A stretch of DNA of 64,000 nucleotides, taken from Luteibacter sp. dw_328 (GTDB lineage: Bacteria > Pseudomonadota > Gammaproteobacteria > Xanthomonadales > Rhodanobacteraceae). The notes under the pieces are model-generated. The model made no database searches, was not told the origin of the DNA, and saw only the letters and a list, made by a program, of their open reading frames with translations. Below, piece after piece: positions 10,995 through 20,170 of the stretch. Where the stretch lies: assembly GCF_018449605.1 (NCBI RefSeq), contig NZ_JAAVUW010000004.1:434001-498000 (forward strand). The letters run 5' to 3'. Numbering within the stretch: position 1 is the stretch's first letter; each line of letters starts with the position of its first letter. The translations under genes and the position numbers were made by a program.

Positions 10995-12270
10995 GGCCGT
11001 GCCGCTGAGCGTTCCGGTGAGCTTCGCCACCACGGCGATCAACACCCGCATCGCTTTCCTGACCGAACTCGCCCGTCGCCTGCATCAGTACGGAACCACC
11101 GCGCCTCGCCTGGAGACGGCGATCGCGCGGTCGGCCCAGCGCCTTGGCCTTTCCGCCGAGGTCTGGTCGAGTCCCACCGCCATCATCGTGTCCTTCGCCG
11201 ATCTGGGGCAGGGCGACGATGGCGTGGCCCAGGTGACCCAGGTGATGCGCCTGCCACCGGGCGATGTGAACCTGGCACGCCTGTGCGAGGCCGACCGCAT
11301 TGCGGACTCGGTGATCGACGGCCAGATGGAACTGCGCGAAGGCTTTCATCTACTGCGCAAGCTCGGCGCGCCGGAGACCTTCCTGGCCCAGCTCGGCGTC
11401 ATCGCGAGCTACGGGCTGTGCGCGGCCAGCGTCGTCGCCCTGTTGTTGCATAGCTCCTGGCCCGACCTGATCACCGCCGGTGTCATCGGCGTGCTGATTG
11501 GCCTGATCACGGTCGCCTCGGGCAGTCGGCCGCGTCTGGCGGCCGCCAGCGAAGCGATCAGCGCCATGGTGGCGACGGTCATCGCCACGGTCGTCAGTGC
11601 GTATGTCGTGCCACTGGCCTTGAAGTCGGTGATCCTCGGCAGCCTGATCGTCCTGTTGCCGGGCATGGCACTGACGACGGCGGTGCGCGAGATATCCAGC
11701 CAGCATCTGGTCGCCGGCGTCGCCCGCATGGGCGGCGCCATAGCGACCCTGCTCAAGCTCACCTTCGGCACCGTGGCGGCCAGCCAGCTCTGCGAAGCCG
11801 TGGGTATCATTCCGCGCAGCTATGCCCTGCCACCTTTGCCGGCCTGGGCGGACTGGCCGTCGCTCCTCCTGGGTGCCTTCTCGTTCGCTATTCTTTTTCG
11901 TGCCGCGAAGCGCGACTGGCTGGTCGTGATGGGTTCGGTGGTACTGGGCTACCTGGCCACGCGATGGGGAGGCAGCATCTCCGGTTCACTGCCGGGCGCG
12001 CCCTTCGGTGTGTTCGTCGGCGGACTGTTGCTTGGCTCGCTGAGCAACGTGTACGCCCGTTATGCGCAGCAACCCGGGGCGGTCGTGCGCGAACCGGGCA
12101 TCATCCTCCTGGTGCCGGGCTCGGTGAGTTTCCGCAGTGTTTCCTACCTGCTCGACCGCGATGCCTCGCTGAGCATGGACACTGGCCTGCTCGGCGTGAC
12201 CTTATTGGTGTCCCTCGTCGCCGGCTTGCTGTTCGGCGACCTGATCGTGGCGCCGCGCCGATCGCTTTGA
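10987..12270 (+). CDS. Threonine/serine exporter family protein (ThrE-like)
   Basis: A 427-residue multi-pass membrane protein. The N-terminal part ('FLTELARRLHQYGTTAPRLE') is the ThrE/DUF1212 domain, followed by about ten hydrophobic segments; the C-terminal half corresponds to the second ThrE membrane domain ('PGSVSFRSVSYLLDRDASLS'). The fused single-chain form is usual in proteobacteria and actinobacteria. Family members export threonine and serine by proton antiport. The start is a TTG at 10987 overlapping the nfeD stop by 8 bases; GTG at 10999 is an alternative. The overlap suggests co-transcription with qmcA-nfeD. Confidence 0.85.
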   Translation: MPEAVPLSVPVSFATTAINTRIAFLTELARRLHQYGTTAPRLETAIARSAQRLGLSAEVWSSPTAIIVSFADLGQGDDGVAQVTQVMRLPPGDVNLARLCEADRIADSVIDGQMELREGFHLLRKLGAPETFLAQLGVIASYGLCAASVVALLLHSSWPDLITAGVIGVLIGLITVASGSRPRLAAASEAISAMVATVIATVVSAYVVPLALKSVILGSLIVLLPGMALTTAVREISSQHLVAGVARMGGAIATLLKLTFGTVAASQLCEAVGIIPRSYALPPLPAWADWPSLLLGAFSFAILFRAAKRDWLVVMGSVVLGYLATRWGGSISGSLPGAPFGVFVGGLLLGSLSNVYARYAQQPGAVVREPGIILLVPGSVSFRSVSYLLDRDASLSMDTGLLGVTLLVSLVAGLLFGDLIVAPRRSL

Positions 12271-12303
12271 ATCCGCCGCAGGATTTCGAATCCACCGCAG
12301 AAA

Positions 12304-12385
12304 TGTGGGAGCCGATTCATCGGCGATCCCGCGGTAGCGGGCCAGGTTCAGGCAAACACCCATCGCCGATGAATCGGCTCCTACA
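12304..12385. repeat. REP-like inverted repeat pair (BIME)
   Basis: Two facing copies of the element GGAGCCGATTCATCGGCGAT and its complement, separated by a GC-rich spacer containing GATCCCGCGGTAGCGGGCCAG. The same units recur at 55051, 57497 and 63934. It is intergenic, between the 3' ends of the ThrE-like and H-NS genes. Confidence 0.85.
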
Positions 12386-12414
12386 AAAAGCCAAAGCCCC
12401 GCATTAAGCGGGGC
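12385..12414 (-). terminator. Intrinsic terminator of the H-NS-like gene
   Basis: On the minus strand a 7-bp GC stem (GCCCCGC / GCGGGGC, arms 12396-12402 and 12408-12414, loop of 5) is followed by a T-rich tract (TTTGGCTTTTT). It lies 24 bases past the stop codon of the gene at 12439. Confidence 0.85.
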
Positions 12415-12438
12415 CCGGTATTCGGTTAATGCGACGAC

Positions 12439-12762
12439 TCAGACCAGCATGTCGGTTTCTTTCGTGCCGGCCTTGAGCGCCTCATTGAACCAGCGCGGGC
12501 GCTTGCCGCGGCCCGACCAGGTCTGTTCTTCATTGCCGGGATTACGGTATTTCGCAGCGACCGTGGTGCCGGCGCGCTTGGATTTCGGGGCGCGGGCGCC
12601 GAATACGTCGTCGAACGTGAACCCCTCGGCCTTGATCAGCGCATTGATCTTTTCGCGCAGCTTGGTGACCTTCTCCTTACGCAGTTCGGTCTGGCGTACC
12701 TGGGCCTTGGAAATCAGCTCATTAAGCTGGTTGTGATTGAGGTTCTTGATATCGACAGCCAT
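12439..12762 (-). CDS. H-NS family nucleoid-associated protein
   Basis: 107 residues. The N-terminal 45 residues are helical and charged (oligomerisation region). The C-terminal part carries the H-NS-type DNA-binding core: Tyr72-Arg-Asn-Pro, then 'TWSGRGKRPRW' (81-91), the AT-hook-like minor-groove loop of the family. Proteins of this type (XrvA/BpH3-like) silence AT-rich, often acquired, DNA. A ribosome site (GGGAGACTCC) precedes the ATG. The gene is flanked by two intrinsic terminators and is therefore monocistronic. Confidence 0.93.
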   Translation of the reverse strand: MAVDIKNLNHNQLNELISKAQVRQTELRKEKVTKLREKINALIKAEGFTFDDVFGARAPKSKRAGTTVAAKYRNPGNEEQTWSGRGKRPRWFNEALKAGTKETDMLV

Positions 12763-12819
12763 TGGAGTCTCCCGTGGAGGATTAACGTTCGCGCCGGGAT
12801 TTTTAGCTGGTTATGCGAC

Positions 12820-12852
12820 AAAAAGCAAAATGCCGGATGTTTCCATCCGGCA
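12820..12852 (-). terminator. Intrinsic terminator of proS
   Basis: A perfect 9-bp stem TGCCGGATG / CATCCGGCA (12831-12839 and 12844-12852, loop of 4) followed on the minus strand by TTTTGCTTTTT. It lies between the proS stop and the H-NS start and separates the two transcripts. Confidence 0.88.
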
Positions 12853-12920
12853 TTTGCGTGAATTAGCTGAGTTTTACCTACATCGAATAGCGGCAGATAA
12901 CCACGCCACTAATCCTTCGA

Positions 12921-14624
12921 TTATAAGGCGCCGAGCAGCGTCAGGAGTTCCTGGCGGGAAACGTTCCGGCTTTCAGCGTCCGTGCGAGCGCGATATTCGA
13001 ACGTGCCCGCCTCCAGGCCGCGTCCGCTGACGACCACACGGTGCGGGATGCCGATCAGCTCGATGTCGGCGAACATCGAGCCGGGACGCAGGCCCCGATC
13101 GTCCAGCACGGTGTCGATGCCGGCCTGCGAAAGTTCTTGGTAGAGCGACTCGGCCGCTTCGGCGACGACGGCGTCGTTCTTCGGATTGATGACGCATACC
13201 GCCACGCGCCACGGCGCCATGGCATCGGTCCAGATCATGCCGGCCTCGTCGTTACGTTGTTCGATGGCAGCGGCGACGATGCGGCTGACACCTACGCCGT
13301 AGCAGCCCATGTACATGGTGGCCATCTTGCCGTTGCTGTCGACCACGCTGGCTCCCATGGCTTCGGCGTACTTCTGGCCGAGCTGGAAGATATGGCCGAC
13401 CTCGATCCCGCGCGCGATCCGGATGTGACCCTTGCCGTCCGGGGAGAGGTCGCCGTCGACGACCTTGCGGATGTCGGCCACGCGATTGATACGTGCATCG
13501 CGCTGCCAGTTGGCGCCCGTGTAGTGGGTTCCGTCCTGATTGCCGCCGCAGACGAAGTCCGCGAGCACGGCTGCGCTACGGTCGACGATGATCGGAATCG
13601 AGTCGGGAAGGCCGACCGGACCGAGGGAGCCGGGGCGGGCGCCGGTGGCAGCGATGATTTCTTCTTCGCTGGCCAGTTCGGAGTCGTCCGGCAGTTCGGG
13701 CAGGTGGGCCGCCTTCACTTCGTTGACGTCGTGGTCGCCGCGTACGCACAGCGCAACCAGCCCCTCGCGGCCGCGTACCAGGATGGTCTTGACCACCTGG
13801 CTGGCCGGGACGCCGAGGAACGCGGTCACCTCATCGATCGTGCGCTGTTTCGGGGTGTCGATGCGGGTCAGCTCGGCCGAGGGGGCAGGGCGCTCCCCGT
13901 TCGGCGCCATCGCTTCGGCCTTCTCGATATTGGCCGCGTACGACGAGGCATCGGAGAACGCGATGGCATCTTCACCGGAGTCGGCGAGTACCTGGAACTC
14001 ATGGCTGGCGCTGCCGCCGATCGCACCGGTATCGGCGTCGACCGCGCGGAATTCCAGGCCGAGGCGGGTGAAGATGCGCGAATACGCGTCGTACATCACC
14101 TGATAGGTCTCGCCGAGCGATTCCGGGGTGAGGTGGAAGGAGTAGGCATCCTTCATGAGGAACTCGCGCGCGCGCATCACGCCGAAGCGCGGGCGGATCT
14201 CGTCGCGGAACTTGGTCTGGATCTGGAAGAAGTTGAGCGGCAGCTGCTTGTAGCTCTTCAGCTCGTTACGCGCGAAGTCGGTAATGACCTCCTCGTGCGT
14301 GGGGCCGTAGCAGAACTCCTGCTCTTTTCGATCCTTGATCTTGAGGAGCTGGCCGCCGAACTTCTCCCAACGGCCCGTTTCGTCCCAGAGCTCGCGTGGC
14401 TGCACGGAGGGCATGAGCACCTCGATCGCACCGGCGCGGACCATCTCGTCGCGCACCACATGCTCGACCTTGCGCAACACACGCAGACCCAGCGGCGACC
14501 AGGTATAGAGGCCGGAGGCCAGCTTGCGGATCATGCCCGCGCGCAGCATCAGCTTATGGCTGGTGACTTCCGCGTCGGCGGGGACTTCCTTGACGGTGGC
14601 GAGGTGGAACTGGCTGAGGCGCAT
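12921..14624 (-). CDS. proS: Prolyl-tRNA synthetase
   Basis: 567 residues, the usual length of the bacterial type (about 570). It joins proline to tRNA-Pro. The class II core begins with '[20 protein letters not shown]'; motif 2 is around '[20 protein letters not shown]'; an editing insertion domain (about 225-400, '[20 protein letters not shown]') hydrolyses mischarged Ala-tRNA; the anticodon-binding domain ends the protein. The insertion is complete. It has its own terminator downstream. Confidence 0.97.
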   Translation of the reverse strand: MRLSQFHLATVKEVPADAEVTSHKLMLRAGMIRKLASGLYTWSPLGLRVLRKVEHVVRDEMVRAGAIEVLMPSVQPRELWDETGRWEKFGGQLLKIKDRKEQEFCYGPTHEEVITDFARNELKSYKQLPLNFFQIQTKFRDEIRPRFGVMRAREFLMKDAYSFHLTPESLGETYQVMYDAYSRIFTRLGLEFRAVDADTGAIGGSASHEFQVLADSGEDAIAFSDASSYAANIEKAEAMAPNGERPAPSAELTRIDTPKQRTIDEVTAFLGVPASQVVKTILVRGREGLVALCVRGDHDVNEVKAAHLPELPDDSELASEEEIIAATGARPGSLGPVGLPDSIPIIVDRSAAVLADFVCGGNQDGTHYTGANWQRDARINRVADIRKVVDGDLSPDGKGHIRIARGIEVGHIFQLGQKYAEAMGASVVDSNGKMATMYMGCYGVGVSRIVAAAIEQRNDEAGMIWTDAMAPWRVAVCVINPKNDAVVAEAAESLYQELSQAGIDTVLDDRGLRPGSMFADIELIGIPHRVVVSGRGLEAGTFEYRARTDAESRNVSRQELLTLLGAL

Positions 14625-14687
14625 GCGGGATGTCTTTCGGGTGAAAGCGGGGATTATAGGCTGGCTACTCGCCCCGCGAGCGGCGGA

Positions 14688-15107
14688 TTACTTGCAGTAG
14701 AGGACCATTTGCGCCTGGGTCGTCTCGACCTGGCGGGCCCGCCCGGCGTCATCGAGGTTGCGTGAACCACCGTTGCCATCGTCCACGGACACCACTTTTT
14801 CCTTGCTCAGTGTCTCCGCGTTCTTGCGCAGCTGGTCGCACAGCTTGGCCCGGTTGGCCGGTGTATCGGCGACAGGGCCCGGCGCGGCCGGCTTCGCCGC
14901 CGCTGTCGAGGCCGGTGCCGGGTTGCCTGCCGGCGGAATCACGACGCCGCTGGTCTTGATCTTCTCGACCTTCGTGCCGGCGGGTGGCGGGGAGTCGGCA
15001 TAGTGCGTGACGCCCTGGGCATCCTTCCACTTATAGGCCTGGCCCAACGCCAGAGGACAGACCGCCACGAGAAGGGCGAGGACTAGGTAACGGCGCATGC
15101 GGGCCAT
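14688..15107 (-). CDS. Exported DUF4124-domain protein
   Basis: 139 residues with an N-terminal signal peptide ('YLVLALLVAVCPLALGQA', cleavage probably after Gly-Gln-Ala). The DUF4124 motif 'YKWKDAQGVTHYADSPP' follows directly; then a Pro/Ala-rich linker and a C-terminal helical segment. DUF4124 proteins are periplasmic or envelope-associated and of unknown function. An internal Met three codons in (15098) could also be the start. It sits 63 bases upstream of proS on the same strand; a functional link is not evident. Confidence 0.82.
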   Translation of the reverse strand: MARMRRYLVLALLVAVCPLALGQAYKWKDAQGVTHYADSPPPAGTKVEKIKTSGVVIPPAGNPAPASTAAAKPAAPGPVADTPANRAKLCDQLRKNAETLSKEKVVSVDDGNGGSRNLDDAGRARQVETTQAQMVLYCK

Positions 15108-15262
15108 CCGGCAGGGTGATTAGTGGCGCAAACAACTATCACCGGATCGAAGGACACGCAAGCGACGATGTGGCCTTTTGTGCGGCGGAGCCCACGGCGG
15201 CGTCGGACTGACGCTTTACGGCGCCTGGGCTACACTGTTGCCCCACGTCACGGCATTGGCCC

Positions 15263-16048
15263 ATGAGCGATCCGATCCAGGCCCAGGGGCCGCGACATCG
15301 CGGCATTTACCTGCTGCCCAACCTGTTCACCACCGGTGCGATGTTCTCGGGGTTCTACGCGATCGTCTCGGCGATCGGTGGGCACTACCAGACGGCCGCG
15401 CTGGCGGTTTTCGTTGCGGCGATCCTGGACGGCATGGACGGTCGCGTCGCGCGCATGACCAACACGCAGAGCGAATTCGGCGTGCAGTACGACTCGCTCT
15501 CCGACCTCGTCAGCTTCGGCCTGGCGCCTTCGCTGGTCTTGTACACCTGGTCGTTGTCCTCGCTGGCGGCCTTTGGCCCGGTGTGGGGCAAGATCGGCTG
15601 GGCCGCGGCCTTTATCTACGCCGTGTGCGCCGCGTTGCGCCTGGCCCGCTTCAATACCCAGGTGGGCGTCGCCGACAAACGGTACTTCCAGGGGCTGGCC
15701 AGTCCGGCCGCCGCCGGGCTGTGCATGTCGTTTGTCTGGACGATGGAGAAGTTCGATATTTCCGGGCCGTCGGTGGCGTTCTTCGCCATGCCGCTGGCCG
15801 TCATCGCCGGCCTGCTCATGGTCAGCAACGTGCGTTACTACAGCTTCAAGGCCTGGCCGAAGGGCGATCGCGTGCCCTTCATCTGGTTGATCGCGGCGGT
15901 GCTGATCGTCGTGTTGCTTCTGATCGATACGGCACGCGTCCTGTTCGCCGTGGCCGTGATCTACACCGTCTCCGGACCGATCCACACGCTATGGGGCCGT
16001 GCCACGCATCGTCGTCGCGTTCGCCGCCACGCCAAGGCCCCGGAGTAA
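15263..16048 (+). CDS. pssA: CDP-diacylglycerol--serine O-phosphatidyltransferase
   Basis: 261 residues with about eight membrane segments. The CDP-alcohol phosphatidyltransferase signature D-G-x2-A-R-x8-G-x3-D-x3-D is complete at residues 59-81. It makes phosphatidylserine from CDP-diacylglycerol and serine, the first step to phosphatidylethanolamine. The 'RGIYLLPNLFTTGAMFSGFY' start is typical of the membrane-bound (type II) enzyme, not the soluble E. coli type. A holD-like gene follows after 8 bases. Confidence 0.93.
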   Translation: MSDPIQAQGPRHRGIYLLPNLFTTGAMFSGFYAIVSAIGGHYQTAALAVFVAAILDGMDGRVARMTNTQSEFGVQYDSLSDLVSFGLAPSLVLYTWSLSSLAAFGPVWGKIGWAAAFIYAVCAALRLARFNTQVGVADKRYFQGLASPAAAGLCMSFVWTMEKFDISGPSVAFFAMPLAVIAGLLMVSNVRYYSFKAWPKGDRVPFIWLIAAVLIVVLLLIDTARVLFAVAVIYTVSGPIHTLWGRATHRRRVRRHAKAPE

Positions 16049-16056
16049 ACGCCCCG

Positions 16057-16521
16057 ATGCCAGCCGTCGCCGAACGCCGCGAACGTCTCCTCCGGGTCAT
16101 GGGGGTCACCCCATGGCGCCTGCGGGTAGGCGAGGTGGCAACGGCCGACAGCGTCGTATCCGCCAACGAGGCGGGCGTCGGCGACCACGTCGGCTGCGTG
16201 GTGATCCTCCCGGCCGGCAGCAGTGCCCGCGAACTCGAACTGCTCGGCAAGGCGCTGCGCGCCTTCGGCCCGGTGACGGGCCGCGCCGCACGCCTGGAAG
16301 TGGGCGAGCGTGGCCTCGGTCAGGTTCCGGCGGCAGGGGCCTATCTCGTGTTCGGCGAAGCGCAGGCGCGCGCCCTGGGGCGTGACCTGCCGGCGGCCGT
16401 GCTGAGCGCGGCGCAGATCGTACTGGTCGATCCGCCCTCGACGATCCTCGTCGACGCGGCCGCGAAACGCCGTTTGTGGAACGGCCTGCGCGCGCTTGGA
16501 CGCGCCTTCATCACGGGCTGA
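16057..16521 (+). CDS. holD: Probable DNA polymerase III psi subunit (HolD-like)
   Basis: 154 residues. Two points suggest HolD. First, the N-terminus 'LLRVMGVTPWRLR' (11-23) resembles the chi-binding segment of E. coli psi ('LQQLGITQWSLRR' from memory), and the C-terminus ('AAAKRRLWNGLRAL') resembles the E. coli 'PTARAALWQQI' segment. Second, the gene lies directly upstream of rimI, as holD does in E. coli. Psi links the clamp loader to chi and SSB. Psi is poorly conserved and often annotated as hypothetical. The middle of the protein shows no other recognisable domain. Confidence 0.7.
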   Translation: MPAVAERRERLLRVMGVTPWRLRVGEVATADSVVSANEAGVGDHVGCVVILPAGSSARELELLGKALRAFGPVTGRAARLEVGERGLGQVPAAGAYLVFGEAQARALGRDLPAAVLSAAQIVLVDPPSTILVDAAAKRRLWNGLRALGRAFITG

Positions 16522-16525
16522 CAGC

Positions 16526-16999
16526 ATGGTCGCCGTGACCCGCCCCTCGACGGAAGTACGCGCCATGCGGCGAGAGGACCTCGACGCGGTCGTGGCGATC
16601 GAGCACGCATCCTATGAGTTTCCCTGGAGCGCGGGCATTTTTCGGGATTGCCTGCAGGCCGGGCACAACTGCTGGGTGCTGGTGCATGAGGGCGAGATCG
16701 CCGGGTACGGCATCCTCTCGGTCGCCGCCGGCGAAGCCCATGTGCTCAACGTGTGCATCGGCGACGCCCACCGCGGCCTGGGTTACGGCCGCCGGATGAT
16801 GCGCAGGCTGATCGATCTCGCTCGTTGGTACGGTGTCGAACGGATCTTCCTCGAGGTCCGCCCTTCGAATCCCGTCGCAAAGACCTTGTACGAGACGCTC
16901 GGCTTCACCGAGATAGGTCGCCGCCCCGCGTACTACCCGGCAAAGGGTGGACGCGAGGAGGCGATCGTCATGTCACTGGAAATGCATATCTCCGGTTGA
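16526..16999 (+). CDS. rimI: Ribosomal protein S18-alanine N-acetyltransferase
   Basis: 157 residues, GNAT fold. The acetyl-CoA loop 'GDAHRGLGYGRRMMRRL' and the 'ERIFLEVRPSN..AKTLYETLGF' motif are those of RimI. It acetylates the N-terminal alanine of ribosomal protein S18. The start at 16526 (4 bases after the holD stop) is chosen over an earlier in-frame ATG inside holD. It is coupled with the holD-like gene. Confidence 0.92.
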   Translation: MVAVTRPSTEVRAMRREDLDAVVAIEHASYEFPWSAGIFRDCLQAGHNCWVLVHEGEIAGYGILSVAAGEAHVLNVCIGDAHRGLGYGRRMMRRLIDLARWYGVERIFLEVRPSNPVAKTLYETLGFTEIGRRPAYYPAKGGREEAIVMSLEMHISG

Positions 17000-17002
17000 G
17001 CC

Positions 17003-19486
17003 TCACCCCTCGCGAAGCAAGGCCATCGGTGAGGTCCTGAGGACTCGCCGCGTGCCGAACAGGCCGATCGCCATCACCACCAGCGCGGCAAGCAGGGCCG
17101 CACCGACCAGTGGCCACACGGGCGGAACGAAGTGCTCGATGTGGAACACCGCGTTGCCCAGCCAGAAACCCGCGCCGCTGGCACCGAGCGCGGCGGTGAG
17201 GCCGGCGACCAGCCCGAGTAATGCGAACTCGCAGGCCGCGGCCGCCCGTAGCTGCGCGCGCGTGGCACCGAGCGTACGCAGCAGGGCGGCTTCCTTGCGG
17301 CGCTCCTGGGCACTTGCCGCCAGCGCGGCGGTAAGCACCAGCGCACCGGCGAGCAGGCTGAAGCCGAGTACCCATCGAACGGCTCCGCCGACCCGGTCGA
17401 CGATTTCGCGCACTCGGTCGAGCAGGGCGTCCACGTCGATCAGGCTGAGATTGCCGAAGTCTCGCGAGACTTTCGCCAGGTCGTCGGCATGGCCGCGCGG
17501 AAGATAGAAGCTGGTCAGCCACGTGTGGGGCAACGCAGTCGCATGAGCGGGATCGATCATCAGGAAGAAGTTGACGCGGAATGAGCCCCAGTCGACCTGG
17601 CGCACACTGGTCAGGCGCGCCTCCACGGTGCCTTCGCCGACCTCGAAACGGAGCGTGTCGCCGAGCTTGAGGTGGAAGCGGTCGCGCCAGGAGGTGTCGA
17701 CCGATACCTCGGCCTGCGCAGGGGCGGCGCCCGGCCACGTTCCGGCGACGACCTTGTTCGAGGGAGGCAGATCGGCACTCCAGGACAGGCGTAGCTGCCG
17801 GTCCGCAGCGTCCCTGGCCTGGTCGTCGACGAACGCGATGCGATCGACCGACGTTCCGTTGATCGCGGTGAGCTTGCCCACCGCGAGGGGCATCATGTTC
17901 GTCTTGCTGGCACCCATGTGCTCGAGTGCGTGGGAGAACGCCTCACGCTGTTCGTCCTGCAGATTGAGCGCGAACCAGTTCGGCGTATCCGCTGGCAGCT
18001 CTCGCCGCCAGCCGTCGAGCAGGGACGGTGCGATCACGGCGAGCAACAGGAGGGCGCAGAGGCCGAGCGACAGCGCCGTGGCCTGGACCAGCGATAGTCC
18101 CCGACGTCGGGCGAGCGCGGCCAGTCCCAGGCGCAGGGCGGGATGCGCGCCCGGTGCCACCCGCCTCGCAATGACCAGGAGCAACCCGGACAGAAGTGCG
18201 GCGACCACCGCCACGCCAGCGAGGCTCGCGGCGAGGATGCCGGCCAGCTTCGCTGAATCGCTCTGCAGCCAGAGCAGGGCCACGGCCGTCAGCACGGGCA
18301 CCAGATAGAGGGCATCGAACCGACGGACGCGGCGCTGCATGGATTCGCGGAAGACCGCGACGGGGGGCACTTCGGCCAGGCGCACGAGCGGTGGCAGCGC
18401 AAAGCCCGCGAGTACTGCCAGGCCCATCGCCGCGGCGGCGAAGGCCGGGCCCAGGGGCAGCGTGGTGGGAATGTTGTCGAATAGCTGGCTGGCGAAATAC
18501 CAGGCGCCTTGCGCCAGTCCCAGTGCGATCGCCATGCCCAGCGCCGCGGCGGGGATGGCCAGCGCCGCAAGTGTCGTCACCAGGAGCGCGGCGATGCGAC
18601 GTCGCGGTGTGCCCAGTGCACGGAGCAGCGCCACTTCGGCGGCCTTGCGCCGTGCGTAACGTGAGGAGGCCAGGGCAATCGCCACGCCGGCGAGCAGCGC
18701 GGAAAGCAGGGCCGTCAGGCGCAGGAACGCGCTGGCGCGGTCGAAGGCCGAGCGCATGCGTTCCTGCATTTTCTCCGGCGTGATCAGTTCACCGCCGTGA
18801 GGAAGCGAACCCTGTTCCACACGGGCACGCCATGCGGCGATGGCTGCGGGCGATCCTGCCACGAGCAGGCTGTGACGCGCGCGACTGCCGACGGAAAGCA
18901 GGCCGGCGTCGTTTGCATCGTCCAGGTTCATCAGCGCACGCGGGGCCAGGGCGAACAGCTCGCCGCCGTCGGGCTGGCGAATCAGCTCTGCACCGACCGT
19001 GAGGTCGCGGCCGCCAATCTGCACGTTCTGCCCGGGCTTGATGCCCAGTCCCACGAGTGCGCGATGGTCGAGGAACACTTCACCGCGAGCCGGACCGTGG
19101 CTGGCGTGGTCGCTTCCTTTCGCGTCGACAACCTCCAGGGTTCCACGCAGCGGATACGCGGCATCCGTGGCTTGTACGTCGAGCAGCTGGCTGTGTTCGC
19201 CGACGAAAGCGACGCTGCGAAACGCGGCGCCGCGGGACGCCCTCAGGCCGTCGTCCGTCGCCGAGCGCAGGAGCGGATCAGGCAAAGGGGCCGGGGCGGA
19301 GACGCCCATGTCGCCACCGATCAGCTCGGCAGCGCTGGCGAGGATGCCTCGCTCGATACGGGTGGACAGTGTCGCTACGACGCCGAGCGCGATCACCGCC
19401 AGCACCAACGAGGCCGCCAGGGTACGCAGTTCGACGAGGTGCCATTCGCGCCGCAGCGTGCGCAGGGCAAGCCGGGTCACATTCAC
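17003..19486 (-). CDS. ybbP: ABC transporter permease, YbbP-like (tandem FtsX domains)
   Basis: 827 residues, close to the E. coli YbbP length (about 804). It has an N-terminal membrane helix, a periplasmic domain, an FtsX-like helix bundle ('RRKAAEVALLRALGTPRRRI', about 285-380), a central helix pair, a second periplasmic domain and a C-terminal FtsX bundle ('ERRKEAALLRTLGATRAQL'). With YbbA it forms a type VII ABC transporter of unknown substrate, linked in some species to lipid or TesA-related functions. Its start overlaps the ybbA stop by 4 bases. It converges with rimI with a gap of only 3 bases. Confidence 0.92.
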   Translation of the reverse strand: MNVTRLALRTLRREWHLVELRTLAASLVLAVIALGVVATLSTRIERGILASAAELIGGDMGVSAPAPLPDPLLRSATDDGLRASRGAAFRSVAFVGEHSQLLDVQATDAAYPLRGTLEVVDAKGSDHASHGPARGEVFLDHRALVGLGIKPGQNVQIGGRDLTVGAELIRQPDGGELFALAPRALMNLDDANDAGLLSVGSRARHSLLVAGSPAAIAAWRARVEQGSLPHGGELITPEKMQERMRSAFDRASAFLRLTALLSALLAGVAIALASSRYARRKAAEVALLRALGTPRRRIAALLVTTLAALAIPAAALGMAIALGLAQGAWYFASQLFDNIPTTLPLGPAFAAAAMGLAVLAGFALPPLVRLAEVPPVAVFRESMQRRVRRFDALYLVPVLTAVALLWLQSDSAKLAGILAASLAGVAVVAALLSGLLLVIARRVAPGAHPALRLGLAALARRRGLSLVQATALSLGLCALLLLAVIAPSLLDGWRRELPADTPNWFALNLQDEQREAFSHALEHMGASKTNMMPLAVGKLTAINGTSVDRIAFVDDQARDAADRQLRLSWSADLPPSNKVVAGTWPGAAPAQAEVSVDTSWRDRFHLKLGDTLRFEVGEGTVEARLTSVRQVDWGSFRVNFFLMIDPAHATALPHTWLTSFYLPRGHADDLAKVSRDFGNLSLIDVDALLDRVREIVDRVGGAVRWVLGFSLLAGALVLTAALAASAQERRKEAALLRTLGATRAQLRAAAACEFALLGLVAGLTAALGASGAGFWLGNAVFHIEHFVPPVWPLVGAALLAALVVMAIGLFGTRRVLRTSPMALLREG

Positions 19487-20169
19487 GCGGGCACCCCGAG
19501 GCGGCCTTCATGCAATTCCGCCGAGCGTGCGCAACGGGCAGCGAGGCGCGCGTCGTGGGTGACCAGGATGAGCGTGGTGTTGTGCTCGCTGTTCATCGCG
19601 AAAAGCAGGTCGCCGATATGCTCGCCGGTGTGCTGATCGAGATTGCCGGTGGGCTCGTCGGCGAAGAGGATGCGGGGCCGGTGCACGAAGGCGCGGGCCA
19701 GCGCGACACGCTGCTGTTCGCCCCCGGAGAGCTGGGCCGGATAGTGACGGCGTCGCGCACCGAGACCGACGGAATCGAGCGCGGCATGCGCCCGCTCACG
19801 CGCCGCGTTGTCGCCCTCCAGTTCCAGGGGCAGCATCACGTTTTCTTCGGCGGTCAGCGCCGGCAGCAGATGGAACGACTGGAACACGAAGCCGACCAGG
19901 CGACGGCGAATGGCCGCGCGCGCTTCCTCGTCGATGGCCTCGAGGGCCTGCCCGTCCAGTCGCACGCTGCCCGCCGTGGCCACGTCGAGGCCGGCCAGAA
20001 GGCCCAGAAGGGTGGTCTTGCCCGAGCCGGAGGCACCCACGATGGCGAAGCTCTCGCCAGCGGCCACGCTGAGGTTCACCCCGGACAGGATATCCAGCCG
20101 TCCCTCCGGGCCGAAAACCGACTTGCTAACATCGGCCACTTCAAGAAGAACTCGGGAAGAATCGCTCAT
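19483..20169 (-). CDS. ybbA: ABC transporter ATP-binding protein, YbbA-like
   Basis: 228 residues. Walker A '[18 protein letters not shown]', signature '[15 protein letters not shown]', Walker B '[13 protein letters not shown]', His-switch 'LVTHD'. It is the ATPase of the YbbAP transporter. The start at 20169 is chosen because homology begins there; a much longer open frame upstream is the antisense of tesA. The ATG interlocks with the tesA ATG (see the site at 20167). AGGAA about 12 bases upstream on the minus strand may be the ribosome site. Confidence 0.93.
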   Translation of the reverse strand: MSDSSRVLLEVADVSKSVFGPEGRLDILSGVNLSVAAGESFAIVGASGSGKTTLLGLLAGLDVATAGSVRLDGQALEAIDEEARAAIRRRLVGFVFQSFHLLPALTAEENVMLPLELEGDNAARERAHAALDSVGLGARRRHYPAQLSGGEQQRVALARAFVHRPRILFADEPTGNLDQHTGEHIGDLLFAMNSEHNTTLILVTHDARLAARCARSAELHEGRLGVPA

Positions 20170-20170
20170 G
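20167..20170. promoter_or_regulatory. Interlocking divergent start codons of ybbA and tesA
   Basis: The four bases CATG hold both starts: CAT (20167-20169) is the ybbA ATG on the minus strand, ATG (20168-20170) is the tesA start. There is no intergenic space, so each gene's ribosome site and promoter must lie within the other's coding region, or the mRNAs must be leaderless. Candidate ribosome sites are GGGAAGA for tesA and AGGAA for ybbA. Confidence 0.8.

Noticed and set aside
13041-14765. Plus-strand open frame of 574 codons antisense to proS
   Set aside because: Its translation is compositionally odd and proS has full homology on the opposite strand.
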